Positions 7,088-13,845 of a stretch of DNA of 15,934 bases are shown here, one piece after another; the first letter of the stretch is position 1, and each line of letters opens with the position of its first letter. The position numbers and the translations under genes were made by a program. The notes under the pieces were generated by a model that was not told the DNA's origin, made no database searches, and saw only the letters and a program-made list of their open reading frames with translations. Source of the stretch: Desulfobacterales bacterium (GTDB taxonomy: Bacteria > Desulfobacterota > Syntrophobacteria > B119-G9); the NCBI GenBank assembly GCA_026992215.1, contig JALXAI010000368.1, positions 1 through 15,934 of the forward strand, read 5' to 3'.

Positions 7088-7807
7088 GTGAAGGAATCAA
7101 TACCTTTAGAAAAGCGCATAATACTGGCCCTGGATGTCCCGACAGTAGAAGAAGCCAAAAATATTGTTGAGAGATTCGAGCAAAAAATCAAGTTCTACAA
7201 GGTGGGACTGCAGCTATTCCTGGCGGGATGGTTTCATATTATTGACTGGATTCTTGCCAGAAACCTCGAAGTGTTCATTGACCTGAAATTCTTCGATGTG
7301 CCCCAGACCGTGAAACTGGCGGTGGAGCAGATCAGAGATCGGGGAATCTCCTTCGCCACGGTCCACGGGAATGATGAAATCATGAAGGCCGCCGTCGGGG
7401 TGAAGGGAGATCTTAAGATACTGGCCGTAACCGTGCTTACTTCCTTTGATGAAGGTGACCTGAAAGACCTGGGCTTTAAATGTTCCGTGGAGGACCTGGT
7501 TTTGTCGAGAGCCAGGCGAGCTCTTGAAATCGGTTGCGACGGTGTAATATCGTCGGGGCTTGAAGCTCCCAGGTTGAGAAAACACCTTGGAGAGAGATTT
7601 CTGGTGGTGACCCCCGGGATAAGACCGGTAAAAAACACGGAAGATGACCAGAAACGGGTGGTCACTGTGAAAGATGCCTTTCTGAACGGTGCAGATTACA
7701 TCGTTGTTGGGAGACCGATAAGAAATGCTCCCGACCCCGATTCCCTGATCGAGAGGATGCAAAATGACATAAGAGAAGCCCTTCAGGAGCGTCGGCTACT
7801 ACCCTGA
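7088..7807 (+). CDS. pyrF: Orotidine 5'-phosphate decarboxylase
   Basis: A TIM-barrel enzyme that converts OMP to UMP in the last step of de novo pyrimidine synthesis. The catalytic DLKFFDVP is complete (D65, K67, D70 counted from this start). Also present are LALDVPT near the N-terminus, VHGND, AVTVLTSFD, VTPGIRP and the phosphate-binding VVGRPIRNAPDP. The length of about 239 residues is normal. The start is uncertain. GTG 7088 gives a family-like N-terminus but has only a weak ribosome binding site. An in-frame GTG at 7031 has AAGGA 8 nt upstream but would add 19 atypical residues encoded across the 7032-7056 hairpin. No other pyrimidine gene is in view. Confidence 0.95.
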   Translation: MKESIPLEKRIILALDVPTVEEAKNIVERFEQKIKFYKVGLQLFLAGWFHIIDWILARNLEVFIDLKFFDVPQTVKLAVEQIRDRGISFATVHGNDEIMKAAVGVKGDLKILAVTVLTSFDEGDLKDLGFKCSVEDLVLSRARRALEIGCDGVISSGLEAPRLRKHLGERFLVVTPGIRPVKNTEDDQKRVVTVKDAFLNGADYIVVGRPIRNAPDPDSLIERMQNDIREALQERRLLP

Positions 7808-8197
7808 TAACGTAAGCTTGCCAACAATGAAGCAGTCCCACAGCGGTTGTACGGATGGTGGTTTTCCATCCAGAGCGATTACCACCCTGTTTTTCCCCGG
7901 ATGTTTTGGCAACGAAGAGATGCCTGTTCCTTTTGCTCGGGAAAAAGTCCGCAAGACAAAACTTGTCATGTAGCCAATCGGTGCACGCAGATTCCCGAAA
8001 CAAACCGTGCCTGCCTGTAATAAGCGCTTCTTATCTAAAAACCTGGTCACCTAAAGCTTAGAGCCTGGGGCTTCTTGTTAACTACTTGTTTTTGAAAGCG
8101 CTGTCCGGAGTTCATTCCACGAAACTCTTGCTTTTTCCCCTCGTCGTGCGTGAAGTATTCAGACACATAAAAAGAACTTTGCTCAAACCGGAGCCTG
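7808..8197. other. Convergent intergenic region between pyrF and the PLP lyase gene
   Basis: About 390 nt between two converging genes. I see no convincing gene. Minus-strand frames of 83 codons (7799-8050, GTG start) and 113 codons (7662-8003) have no ribosome binding site and partly overlap pyrF. A short hairpin GGATGG/CCATCC sits at 7853-7871. No clear terminator with a T run is seen for either flanking gene. It may be decayed sequence. Confidence 0.5.
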
Positions 8198-9214
8198 TTA
8201 ACTTCCCGCTCTCATATCCTTCCAGAAAGTATCCAGGTACGCGTACAAGGCAGGGGATCCGCCAGTGTGAACAAAAAGTATGTTGCTGTCTTTCGGGAAG
8301 TAACCCTTTCTTACAAGGTCAATCAGGCCTGCCATGGCTTTCCCGGTATAAACAGGGTCAAGCAAAATGGCTTCAGTTCTTGCAACAAGCCTCACCGCTT
8401 CCACCATGCCGGGAGTAGGCAACGAATAACCCGGTCCGACGTAATCTCCGAAACACAGCACCGCGTCTCGAGGAATGCGTTGTTCAATGCCCAGAAGCTG
8501 TGCCGTTTCACAGGCCAGCTTGTACACTATCTCTTCCTGGTCCTCCTTGGTCCTGCTGACATTTATGCCAACCACAGATAAATCGGTGTTGCTCCCGCAA
8601 AATCCGGTCACAAGTCCTGCGTGGGTCCCAGCGCTTCCGCTGGCACACACCACGTAATCGATGCGAATGCCCATTTCGAAGGTCTGGTTGACAATTTCCT
8701 GGGCACACGCAACGTATCCGAGTGCCCCTATCGGGTTTGAAGCTCCACCGGGAATAATATAGGCTTTGCGCCCTTCGGTTGCCAGTTCGTCAGCAACCTT
8801 TTTCATTTCCATCATCATATCGGATCCGCCTGGAACCACCCTGATATCTTCAACTCCCATAAGGTGGTAGAGAAAATTATTTCCGCTGGCTTCCGGCCTG
8901 TAGCTTCCCGGTACTCTTTCTTCGAGCACAAGACGGCACTTAAGTCCTTCCTTTACTGCCGCAGCAAGAGTCAGCCTGCAGTGGTTGGATTGAACGGCAC
9001 CACACGTGATAAGAGTGTCAGCGCCTTTTGAAAGGGCATCAGCTACCATGAATTCAAGCTTCCTGGTTTTGTTTCCTCCCCCCGCAAGTCCCAGCAGGTC
9101 GTCTCGCTTCATGAAAATACTTGCTCCTCCCAGGGTCCTGCTGAAGTTTGATAGTTTCTCGATGGGAGTTCTGCCCTCGGTGTAACGTCTTCGCGGAAAC
9201 TTGGCCAGATTCAT
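8198..9214 (-). CDS. PLP-dependent lyase, D-cysteine desulfhydrase / L-cysteate sulfo-lyase (DcyD/CuyA) family
   Basis: A 338-residue fold-type II PLP enzyme. The Schiff-base lysine is K49 in GGNKTRKLEF, the substrate-binding loop is QSNHCR (75-80), the PLP-phosphate loop is SGSAGTHAG (192-200) and HTGG is at 316-319. ACC deaminase is unlikely. The Glu and Leu known to distinguish true ACC deaminases (PVYEGK, HLGG) are Thr here (PVYTGK, T290; HTGG, T317). The N-terminal FPRRR, the ERVPGSY loop at 99-105 and PGGASNPIGALGYVACA (155-171) remind me more of CuyA, which splits L-cysteate to pyruvate, ammonium and sulfite, than of E. coli DcyD. That is from memory, not an alignment. AGGAGGAG lies 5 nt upstream of ATG 9214. 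It is on the same strand as the importer and racemase genes but 443 nt away. Confidence 0.85.
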   Translation of the reverse strand: MNLAKFPRRRYTEGRTPIEKLSNFSRTLGGASIFMKRDDLLGLAGGGNKTRKLEFMVADALSKGADTLITCGAVQSNHCRLTLAAAVKEGLKCRLVLEERVPGSYRPEASGNNFLYHLMGVEDIRVVPGGSDMMMEMKKVADELATEGRKAYIIPGGASNPIGALGYVACAQEIVNQTFEMGIRIDYVVCASGSAGTHAGLVTGFCGSNTDLSVVGINVSRTKEDQEEIVYKLACETAQLLGIEQRIPRDAVLCFGDYVGPGYSLPTPGMVEAVRLVARTEAILLDPVYTGKAMAGLIDLVRKGYFPKDSNILFVHTGGSPALYAYLDTFWKDMRAGS

Positions 9215-9431
9215 CGCATCTCCTCCTGCCTTCCGGGATATAAACTCTTAACTTTTCCTTTTCCCGGCTGTCTCTGTAAAAGTGTTTGCTGCGGTCAGGC
9301 AGAAAATAAAGGGCATCCGGTAAATGATTTCTCAAGAACCCCCAGGTGCTCCTTTTTCCTGGGAAATTCCAAGGCAGCCAGGCCGCAGTAAAAGGTTTGG
9401 ATGAGTTATTCGTTTATGCGAAAATAGCTGT

Positions 9432-9511
9432 CCCGCCAGAGGCGGATCTCCGAAGCAAACGGCGGTTTTTGTTTCCTTGTGCTTTCGATCCCGCCAGAGG
9501 CGGATCTTCGA
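9432..9511. repeat. Two copies of a 22-nt palindrome-bearing direct repeat
   Basis: Copies at 9432-9453 and 9490-9511 agree at 21 of 22 positions. Each contains the perfect palindrome CCGCC-AGA-GGCGG (9433-9445 and 9491-9503) followed by ATCTYCGA. They are 58 nt apart in direct orientation. The form suggests a dispersed REP-like or miniature element. I recall similar CCGCC/GGCGG palindromes between genes in other bacteria, but did not check. Confidence 0.75.
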
Positions 9512-9610
9512 CCCGGTTTTTCTACCCCGCTTCAGGAACCCGGGATCCCCGCCCATTTCGGAATTCAAACTGCAAGGGAAAACGGAAAAAGGGTAAAATA
9601 AAAAAACTCT

Positions 9611-9642
9611 CAACCCTTTCAACCTTTTCAACCTCCTCAACC
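9611..9642. repeat. 9-nt tandem repeat (CAACCNTTT-like), about 3.5 units
   Basis: Units CAACCCTTT (9611-9619), CAACCTTTT (9620-9628), CAACCTCCT (9629-9637) and a partial CAACC (9638-9642). It starts 16 nt after the racemase-family stop in that gene's direction of transcription. It is a minisatellite that could vary in copy number between strains. No coding role is supported. Confidence 0.7.
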
Positions 9643-9657
9643 AAGCAGGACTTCTGT

Positions 9658-10377
9658 TTATCTCGGTGCAGGCTCCAGGCCGGCCTCGCGTATAGCGGCT
9701 CTGGCCAGAAGAGATAAAACATCCAGGTAAGGAACCTGCAGGTCTTCCTGAGTAAGTCCAAGGGGTATTTCCGTGCATCCCGCAATAATAGCCTTCGCAC
9801 CATTGTCTATGAGACTTTCAGCAGCTTTCACAAGGTACTGTCTCACTTCTGTCGGGAGTTCTTTGAGTTTCCCACTTTTTATGTCGTAAATCGCCTTCAT
9901 CACCTGTTTCTGAACATCGTCGGTACAGACAACGGTCTCAATGCGAGACCGTGCGAGCCTCTTCTGGAAAAGTCCACCCCTTACGGTGCCTGTGGTACCC
10001 ATAAGGCCGACCTTTCGGATATCAGGGAATTCACGTTCCAGCGTCTCCGCAACTATGTCAAATACGGAAAGTATGGGTATGCGGACTTTTCTCTTAACAT
10101 CGTCCAGGAAAAAATGGGCGGAAACGCAGGGGATAATAACAAAATCGGCCCCTGCCCGCTCGAGCGTGTTACAGCCTTCCGCCATCAGCGGAACGGGAGA
10201 TTCTCCCCGACCCAGGATGGCTTCAGTTCTGTCGGGGACCCCGGGATTTGAATTAACGAGAACGTGCAGATGGTCCTGGTCTCTTTCGGCGGGTGTGTTT
10301 TCCACGATCAACCGGAAACATTCAACCGTGGCCTCCGGCCCCATCCCTCCAAGGATGCCAATAACCTTTTTCCCCAT
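9658..10377 (-). CDS. Aspartate/glutamate racemase family protein
   Basis: A 239-residue, PLP-independent racemase-fold protein. These enzymes use two cysteines, one on each face of the substrate, to invert the alpha carbon of Asp, Glu or related amino acids. Both cysteines are present: C84 in IIPCVSAHF and C201 in IIAGCTEIPL. The N-terminal ILGGMGPEATVE is the usual start of the aspartate-racemase branch. The first motif is usually CNTAH or CNSAH in this family; Val replaces Asn here, which could alter substrate choice. The start is ATG 10377, 24 nt after the ATPase gene stop, with no strong ribosome binding site. It is the fifth gene of the importer operon, so its substrate is probably what the importer carries. 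Hydantoin-racemase-like or maleate-isomerase-like activity is less likely. Confidence 0.88.
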   Translation of the reverse strand: MGKKVIGILGGMGPEATVECFRLIVENTPAERDQDHLHVLVNSNPGVPDRTEAILGRGESPVPLMAEGCNTLERAGADFVIIPCVSAHFFLDDVKRKVRIPILSVFDIVAETLEREFPDIRKVGLMGTTGTVRGGLFQKRLARSRIETVVCTDDVQKQVMKAIYDIKSGKLKELPTEVRQYLVKAAESLIDNGAKAIIAGCTEIPLGLTQEDLQVPYLDVLSLLARAAIREAGLEPAPR

Positions 10378-10401
10378 GACAAGCCCGATCCCCCCGCGCG
10401 T

Positions 10402-11127
10402 TTATACCAGTATCTGGCTTAAAAAAAGCTTTGTTCGTTCGCTTTTCGGATTGGCAAAAAATTCTTCTCCCGTGCCTCTTTCCACGATCCTTCCTTCGTC
10501 CATGAAGATAATTTCATCGGCCACTTCCCTGGCGAATCCCATTTCGTGAGTCACCACGACCATGGTCATACCTTCCTTTGCCAGGTCAACCATTACCTCG
10601 AGTACCTCGTTTATCATCTCCGGGTCCAGCGCGGAAGTGGGTTCATCAAACAGCATGTACTCCGGTTCCATGGCCAGGCTTCTGGCTATTGCCACGCGCT
10701 GCTGTTGTCCCCCAGACAGGTTAGCCGGGTACTCGTTCGCTTTATCGGGAATTCCAACCCTTTCGAGTAGCTCCATTGCTTTTTTTTCTGCCTCTTTCTT
10801 CGACTTTTTGAGTACCTTCATCGGTGCAAGAGTTATATTTTTAAGCACCGTCATGTGAGGATAAAGTTCGAAGCGTTGAAAAACCATCCCGATTTTTTGC
10901 CGAAGCTTGTAAAGGTTTGTCTTGGGATCGCTCAAAGATTCTCCGTCGACTATAATCTCTCCTTCCTGGTAAGGTTCAAGCCCGTTTATACACCTCAAAA
11001 GCGTACTTTTACCCGAACCGCTCGGTCCGCATATGACAACGGTCTGTCCCTTTTCAATGGTTTCGTTGATATCCTTCAACACCTGGAAATCACCGAACCA
11101 TTTGCTGACGTTTTTGATCTCGATCAT
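10402..11127 (-). CDS. Polar amino-acid ABC transporter ATP-binding protein (GlnQ/GltL type)
   Basis: A 241-residue ATPase with Walker A GPSGSGKST (34-42), Q-loop VFQRFELYPH, signature LSGGQQQR (137-144), Walker B YMLFDEPTSALD (157-168) and switch histidine in VTHEMGFAREVAD (H194). The DEPTSALDPEM and THEMGFAREVADE strings are typical of the polar amino-acid (PAAT) subfamily. It drives import through the two permeases encoded just before it. Its ATG overlaps the stop of the preceding permease in an ATGA (11124-11127), a sign of translational coupling. Confidence 0.95.
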   Translation of the reverse strand: MIEIKNVSKWFGDFQVLKDINETIEKGQTVVICGPSGSGKSTLLRCINGLEPYQEGEIIVDGESLSDPKTNLYKLRQKIGMVFQRFELYPHMTVLKNITLAPMKVLKKSKKEAEKKAMELLERVGIPDKANEYPANLSGGQQQRVAIARSLAMEPEYMLFDEPTSALDPEMINEVLEVMVDLAKEGMTMVVVTHEMGFAREVADEIIFMDEGRIVERGTGEEFFANPKSERTKLFLSQILV

Positions 11128-11780
11128 AATACTCCTGCCCTTCTGCCTTTTTCCTCAAAATGAAGCGATATCTTGGAACCTATGAAACAGAATATGAAAA
11201 ACACAATACCAACAAAACCATATAGCTGTATGGATCTGACTTCAAGATTATCAACAATGGACGCCCTTCTCACGAATTCTTCCAGGCCGATAACAAACGC
11301 CAGACTGGTATCCTGAAAAGTTATTATAGACTGGGTAATAAGGCTGGGCAACATTCGGCGAAACGCAATGGGGATAAGGACATAGCGCGCCGTCTGGGAG
11401 TAGGTGAGGCCAGTGGAATAGGCGGCGTGAATGAGATCCACGCTGATGGACTGGTAACCGGCCCTGAATATCTCACCGAAATATGTTGCTTCAAAAATGA
11501 TAAAGGATATGACAGCGGAAATAAAAGGGTTAAGCGGTTTACCTGCTATGATAGGCATAACGAAGTAGAACCAGAAGATCACGAGAATAAGCGGAATATT
11601 CCTGATAAAATTCACGTACAACGTGACCGGAACGTAGATCCACTTGCTCCTGGAAATTCTTCCAAGCCCCACGATCATTCCCAGTAGTATGCCGCCGGTC
11701 AGGGCACACGCGGTTAACTCGAGAGTTACCCCGAAGCCTCCCATCAAAAAACCGAAGTTTCGAATTACAGCATCAAACAA
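11124..11780 (-). CDS. Polar amino-acid ABC transporter permease (GltK-like)
   Basis: A 218-residue integral membrane protein of the His/Glu/Gln/Arg permease family. FIRNIPLILVIFWFYF and the EAA-loop region HAAYSTGLTYSQTARYVLIP are characteristic. The EAA loop contacts the ATPase. The start appears to be TTG at 11778-11780 (Leu codon read as Met, then FDAVIRN). GGGAGG, formed by the last codons and stop region of the upstream permease, lies 5 nt before it, and the next in-frame ATG is 12 codons in. Only 2 nt separate it from the upstream stop. The TTG start may reduce its translation relative to its partner. Confidence 0.94.
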   Translation of the reverse strand: MFDAVIRNFGFLMGGFGVTLELTACALTGGILLGMIVGLGRISRSKWIYVPVTLYVNFIRNIPLILVIFWFYFVMPIIAGKPLNPFISAVISFIIFEATYFGEIFRAGYQSISVDLIHAAYSTGLTYSQTARYVLIPIAFRRMLPSLITQSIITFQDTSLAFVIGLEEFVRRASIVDNLEVRSIQLYGFVGIVFFIFCFIGSKISLHFEEKGRRAGVL

Positions 11781-11782
11781 GG

Positions 11783-12493
11783 CTACCTCCCTATCATTCC
11801 GGGTATCTTAAATCTTGACTCGATAAATCCCATGATACGCACCACTGTAAGACCCAGTAGCAGGTAGATAAACATGGCCCCGGTGGTAGCCTCCAGACCA
11901 TGGAAAGTTTCGGCATCAATCCGGTAACTCATGAAGGTAAGCTCCGCCACGCCGATTGTCATCGCAATGGAAGAATTCTTAAATATTGTCAGGAACTCGG
12001 TGGTCAGTGGAGGCAAAATAACACGCAGCGCATAGGGTATTATCACGTACCTGTACATCTGGTACTGCGTCATTCCAGTTGACAGAACCGCCTGGTACTG
12101 CTCTTTGCCAATGGAGGCGAAACCCGCTCGCATGTGTTCCGCCACCCTTGATGCGGTATAAATCCCCAGCGCAAATATGGCCACGTAGTAGTTAAGACCT
12201 ATAATCTGGTTTATGGCATGCCCCAGGCGATCTCCCAGCAGCATCGGGCCCGCGTAGTACCAGAAAAACAGCTGTACCAGGAAAGGAATATTACGGAAGA
12301 ACTCGGTGTAGGCGGATGCCAGGAATCTAGTGAATTTCCAGGGAGTTACCCTGAGAGTACCTATTATAATTCCCAGGGACAGGGCTATTATCCACGAGAA
12401 AAGCCCTATCTTGATGGTAACCCATAACCCCTGCAGAAGCCATGTTCCGTAAGGCTGCCTCCACAGCACGCTCCAGTCAAAGTTATAAGCCAT
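11783..12493 (-). CDS. Polar amino-acid ABC transporter permease (GltJ-like)
   Basis: A 236-residue membrane protein and the second half of the heterodimeric transport channel. It shows the family strings TEFFRNIPFLVQLFFWYY and, as EAA loop, EQYQAVLSTGMTQYQMYRYV. The longer periplasm-facing insert with GPMLLGDRLGHAINQIIG resembles the GltJ partner of Glu/Asp systems. ATG 12493 has GGAG 8 nt upstream. The gene follows the binding-protein gene after a terminator-like hairpin, so it is probably expressed at lower level than the binding protein. Confidence 0.94.
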   Translation of the reverse strand: MAYNFDWSVLWRQPYGTWLLQGLWVTIKIGLFSWIIALSLGIIIGTLRVTPWKFTRFLASAYTEFFRNIPFLVQLFFWYYAGPMLLGDRLGHAINQIIGLNYYVAIFALGIYTASRVAEHMRAGFASIGKEQYQAVLSTGMTQYQMYRYVIIPYALRVILPPLTTEFLTIFKNSSIAMTIGVAELTFMSYRIDAETFHGLEATTGAMFIYLLLGLTVVRIMGFIESRFKIPGMIGR

Positions 12494-12519
12494 TAAAAAT
12501 TCTCCGCTCTCTCTGCTAC

Positions 12520-12548
12520 AAAAATAAAAAAAGGGGGCACTGCCCCCC
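12520..12548 (-). terminator. Intercistronic intrinsic terminator (attenuator) after the binding-protein gene
   Basis: Read on the minus strand, GGGGGC (12547-12542) and GCCCCC (12538-12533) form a 6-bp all-GC stem with a 3-nt loop. A run of seven T, one A and five T (12532-12520) follows directly. It begins about 9 nt after the binding-protein stop and ends about 26 nt before the permease start. Partial termination here would give an excess of binding protein over membrane components, a common arrangement in such operons. Confidence 0.88.
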
Positions 12549-12556
12549 GATGCTGT

Positions 12557-13453
12557 CTACTTTTTCCACCACCCATCCGAAATGGGATAAACCATCATTT
12601 CGAGATAATTCTTGTATGCCTGGGACATCGGAATGGGCACAACCCCTTTGGGTCCCATCCACTTATTGTACAGTTCGAAGAATTTCCCGGTCTTGATAGA
12701 CCAGATTATAGTGTTGTTTACAAAATCCCTGAAATCGGAATCGTTCTCTCTTACAATGTACGCATAAGGCTCGTAAGCAATCGCAAAAGGAACCGTCATC
12801 CACTTCTCGGGATGATCATCCTTCATGCGCAGTCCTTCCAGCAAGCTTCTGTCGGTGGAATAGGCATCTATTTTACCGGTTTTTAAAGCAAGCATTCCCT
12901 GGGGATGCGTTTCGGTTACAATTATGGCTTTGGGTTTGAACTTACCTTCTTTTGCAAGCTTCTCAACGGCCCTGAGATTGGTGGTTCCTCTGGCCGCTCC
13001 TACCTTTTTCCCGTTCAGATCCTGAAGTGTTTTTATACCGCTGTCTTTTGCAACGAGAAAGGTTGTTTCAGAGAAAAAGAAAATCATGCTGAAGTCCGCT
13101 ACTTCTTCCCGTTTCTGAGTGTAGGTAGTGGAACCCATTTCGATGTCTATGGTACCGTTGACGACCATGGGGATTCTGGTCTTGGGCGTTACGGTATAGG
13201 GAACGATTTCGATCTTTTTCCCAAACCGCTTACTCAGGTTCTCTGCCAGCAACTTTGCCATGTCCACCGAAAATCCGACGTGTTTGCCAACCTTGGGATC
13301 AACATAGGCAAAGGGAATGGATCCTTCACGGAAGCCGATTTTAATCTTACCCGTTTTTTCAATCTTCTCCATGGTGCCACCGGCCAGAACAGGAGCGGCA
13401 GCGAAAGCAAACACCAACACCACGCTGACAATAACTGCAAATAATTTCTTCAT
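12557..13453 (-). CDS. Periplasmic amino-acid-binding protein of ABC transporter (GltI-like)
   Basis: A 298-residue substrate-binding protein, first gene of the importer operon. The N-terminal MKKLFAVIVSVVLVF is a Sec signal peptide, with cleavage probably after A24 (PVLA|GG). Mature-protein features of family 3 binding proteins include GKIKIGFREGSIPFAY, VGFSVDMAKLLAENL and NGTIDIEMGSTTYT. The last resembles the GltI (glutamate/aspartate) segment, which by memory reads NGT..FECGSTT. This supports an acidic or Asp-like ligand but does not prove it. AGGGGG lies a few nt upstream of ATG 13453. The C-terminus ends in an aromatic/basic GWWKK. Confidence 0.93.
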   Translation of the reverse strand: MKKLFAVIVSVVLVFAFAAAPVLAGGTMEKIEKTGKIKIGFREGSIPFAYVDPKVGKHVGFSVDMAKLLAENLSKRFGKKIEIVPYTVTPKTRIPMVVNGTIDIEMGSTTYTQKREEVADFSMIFFFSETTFLVAKDSGIKTLQDLNGKKVGAARGTTNLRAVEKLAKEGKFKPKAIIVTETHPQGMLALKTGKIDAYSTDRSLLEGLRMKDDHPEKWMTVPFAIAYEPYAYIVRENDSDFRDFVNNTIIWSIKTGKFFELYNKWMGPKGVVPIPMSQAYKNYLEMMVYPISDGWWKK

Positions 13454-13494
13454 AATACCCCCTTCCTGACATTAAATGGTTATTGGTTAATCTG

Positions 13495-13527
13495 TCGCAA
13501 AAGATGTTGCAAACCCACCTTTTGCGA
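13495..13527. promoter_or_regulatory. 9-nt dyad upstream of the binding-protein gene, candidate operator
   Basis: The arms TCGCAAAAG (13495-13503) and CTTTTGCGA (13519-13527) are perfect complements with a 15-nt spacer. The dyad ends 42 nt upstream of the binding-protein start codon. The repeat centres are 24 nt apart, roughly two helical turns, which suits a dimeric regulator. It could also fold as a leader hairpin. No regulator gene lies in the window. Confidence 0.45.
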
Positions 13528-13611
13528 AACCCTTTTTTAAACCTCATCCGTTTCTATCCGGTGAGGTCTCGTTACCGGGGAATTACTTCGGGTGCAATGG
13601 TCAGCTTTCAA

Positions 13612-13630
13612 GGTTATGCAACTTATAACC
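13612..13630. repeat. Short inverted repeat in the divergent region
   Basis: GGTTAT (13612-13617) and ATAACC (13625-13630) are perfect complements around a 7-nt spacer. It lies midway in the divergent region and could be a second regulator site. The short arms mean that chance is a real possibility. Confidence 0.3.
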
Positions 13631-13845
13631 AACGGGAACTTCAAAAATGAACTGTTATGGACTAAACTAATATTGAATCAGCCCGAAAAGACGATGAAAT
13701 GAAATTCGGCGCTGCAATACCTGTGTAATTTGGTTTGAACAGGCTAATTCTCTTTACGGGTATGGGATTATGTCAGAAAAGGTGTTGTTGGTCAAGGAAA
13801 TCAACGAAGAAAATTAGATTATGATAATATGAGGGAGTTTCAGTT

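Larger units (their letters stand above)
9215..9657. other. Repeat-bearing spacer between racemase-family and lyase genes
   Basis: 443 nt without a supportable gene. It holds two copies of a palindromic repeat (9432-9511) and a 9-nt tandem repeat (9611-9642), listed separately. A 6-bp dyad CCGGGA/TCCCGG (9233-9238 and 9262-9267) lies in the lyase leader, next to the ribosome binding site. Minus-strand frames crossing it consist largely of repeat sequence. A lyase promoter is expected here; none was placed firmly. Confidence 0.6.
13454..13845. other. Divergent regulatory region between the importer operon and the rhodanese-ferritin gene
   Basis: About 390 nt between divergent genes, with no ORF supported. 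It must contain both promoters. Two dyads are listed separately (13495-13527 and 13612-13630). On the minus strand, TTGCGA inside the first dyad is followed after 18 nt by TTTAAT (13476-13471). As a promoter this would leave only a very short leader, so I treat it as weak. On the plus strand, TATGATAAT at 13820-13828 looks like a -10 without a good -35. Confidence 0.55.

Noticed and set aside
7662..8050. Overlapping minus-strand frames of 83 and 113 codons after pyrF
   Set aside because: They have no ribosome binding sites, run into pyrF, and I recognise no family. Probably chance frames in the convergent gap.
8198..9214. Annotation of the PLP enzyme as ACC deaminase
   Set aside because: The residues that mark true ACC deaminase (Glu in PVYEGK, Leu in HLGG) are Thr in both places, and the loop reads QSNHCR rather than QSNQTR.
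9432..9511. Short CRISPR-like array
   Set aside because: Only two copies, with no third repeat and no cas genes; the copies are palindrome-based intergenic repeats.
9332..9803. 148- and 93-codon minus-strand frames across the repeat spacer
   Set aside because: Their translations consist largely of the palindromic and 9-nt repeats (for example VEEVEKVE), and they overlap the racemase-family gene out of frame.
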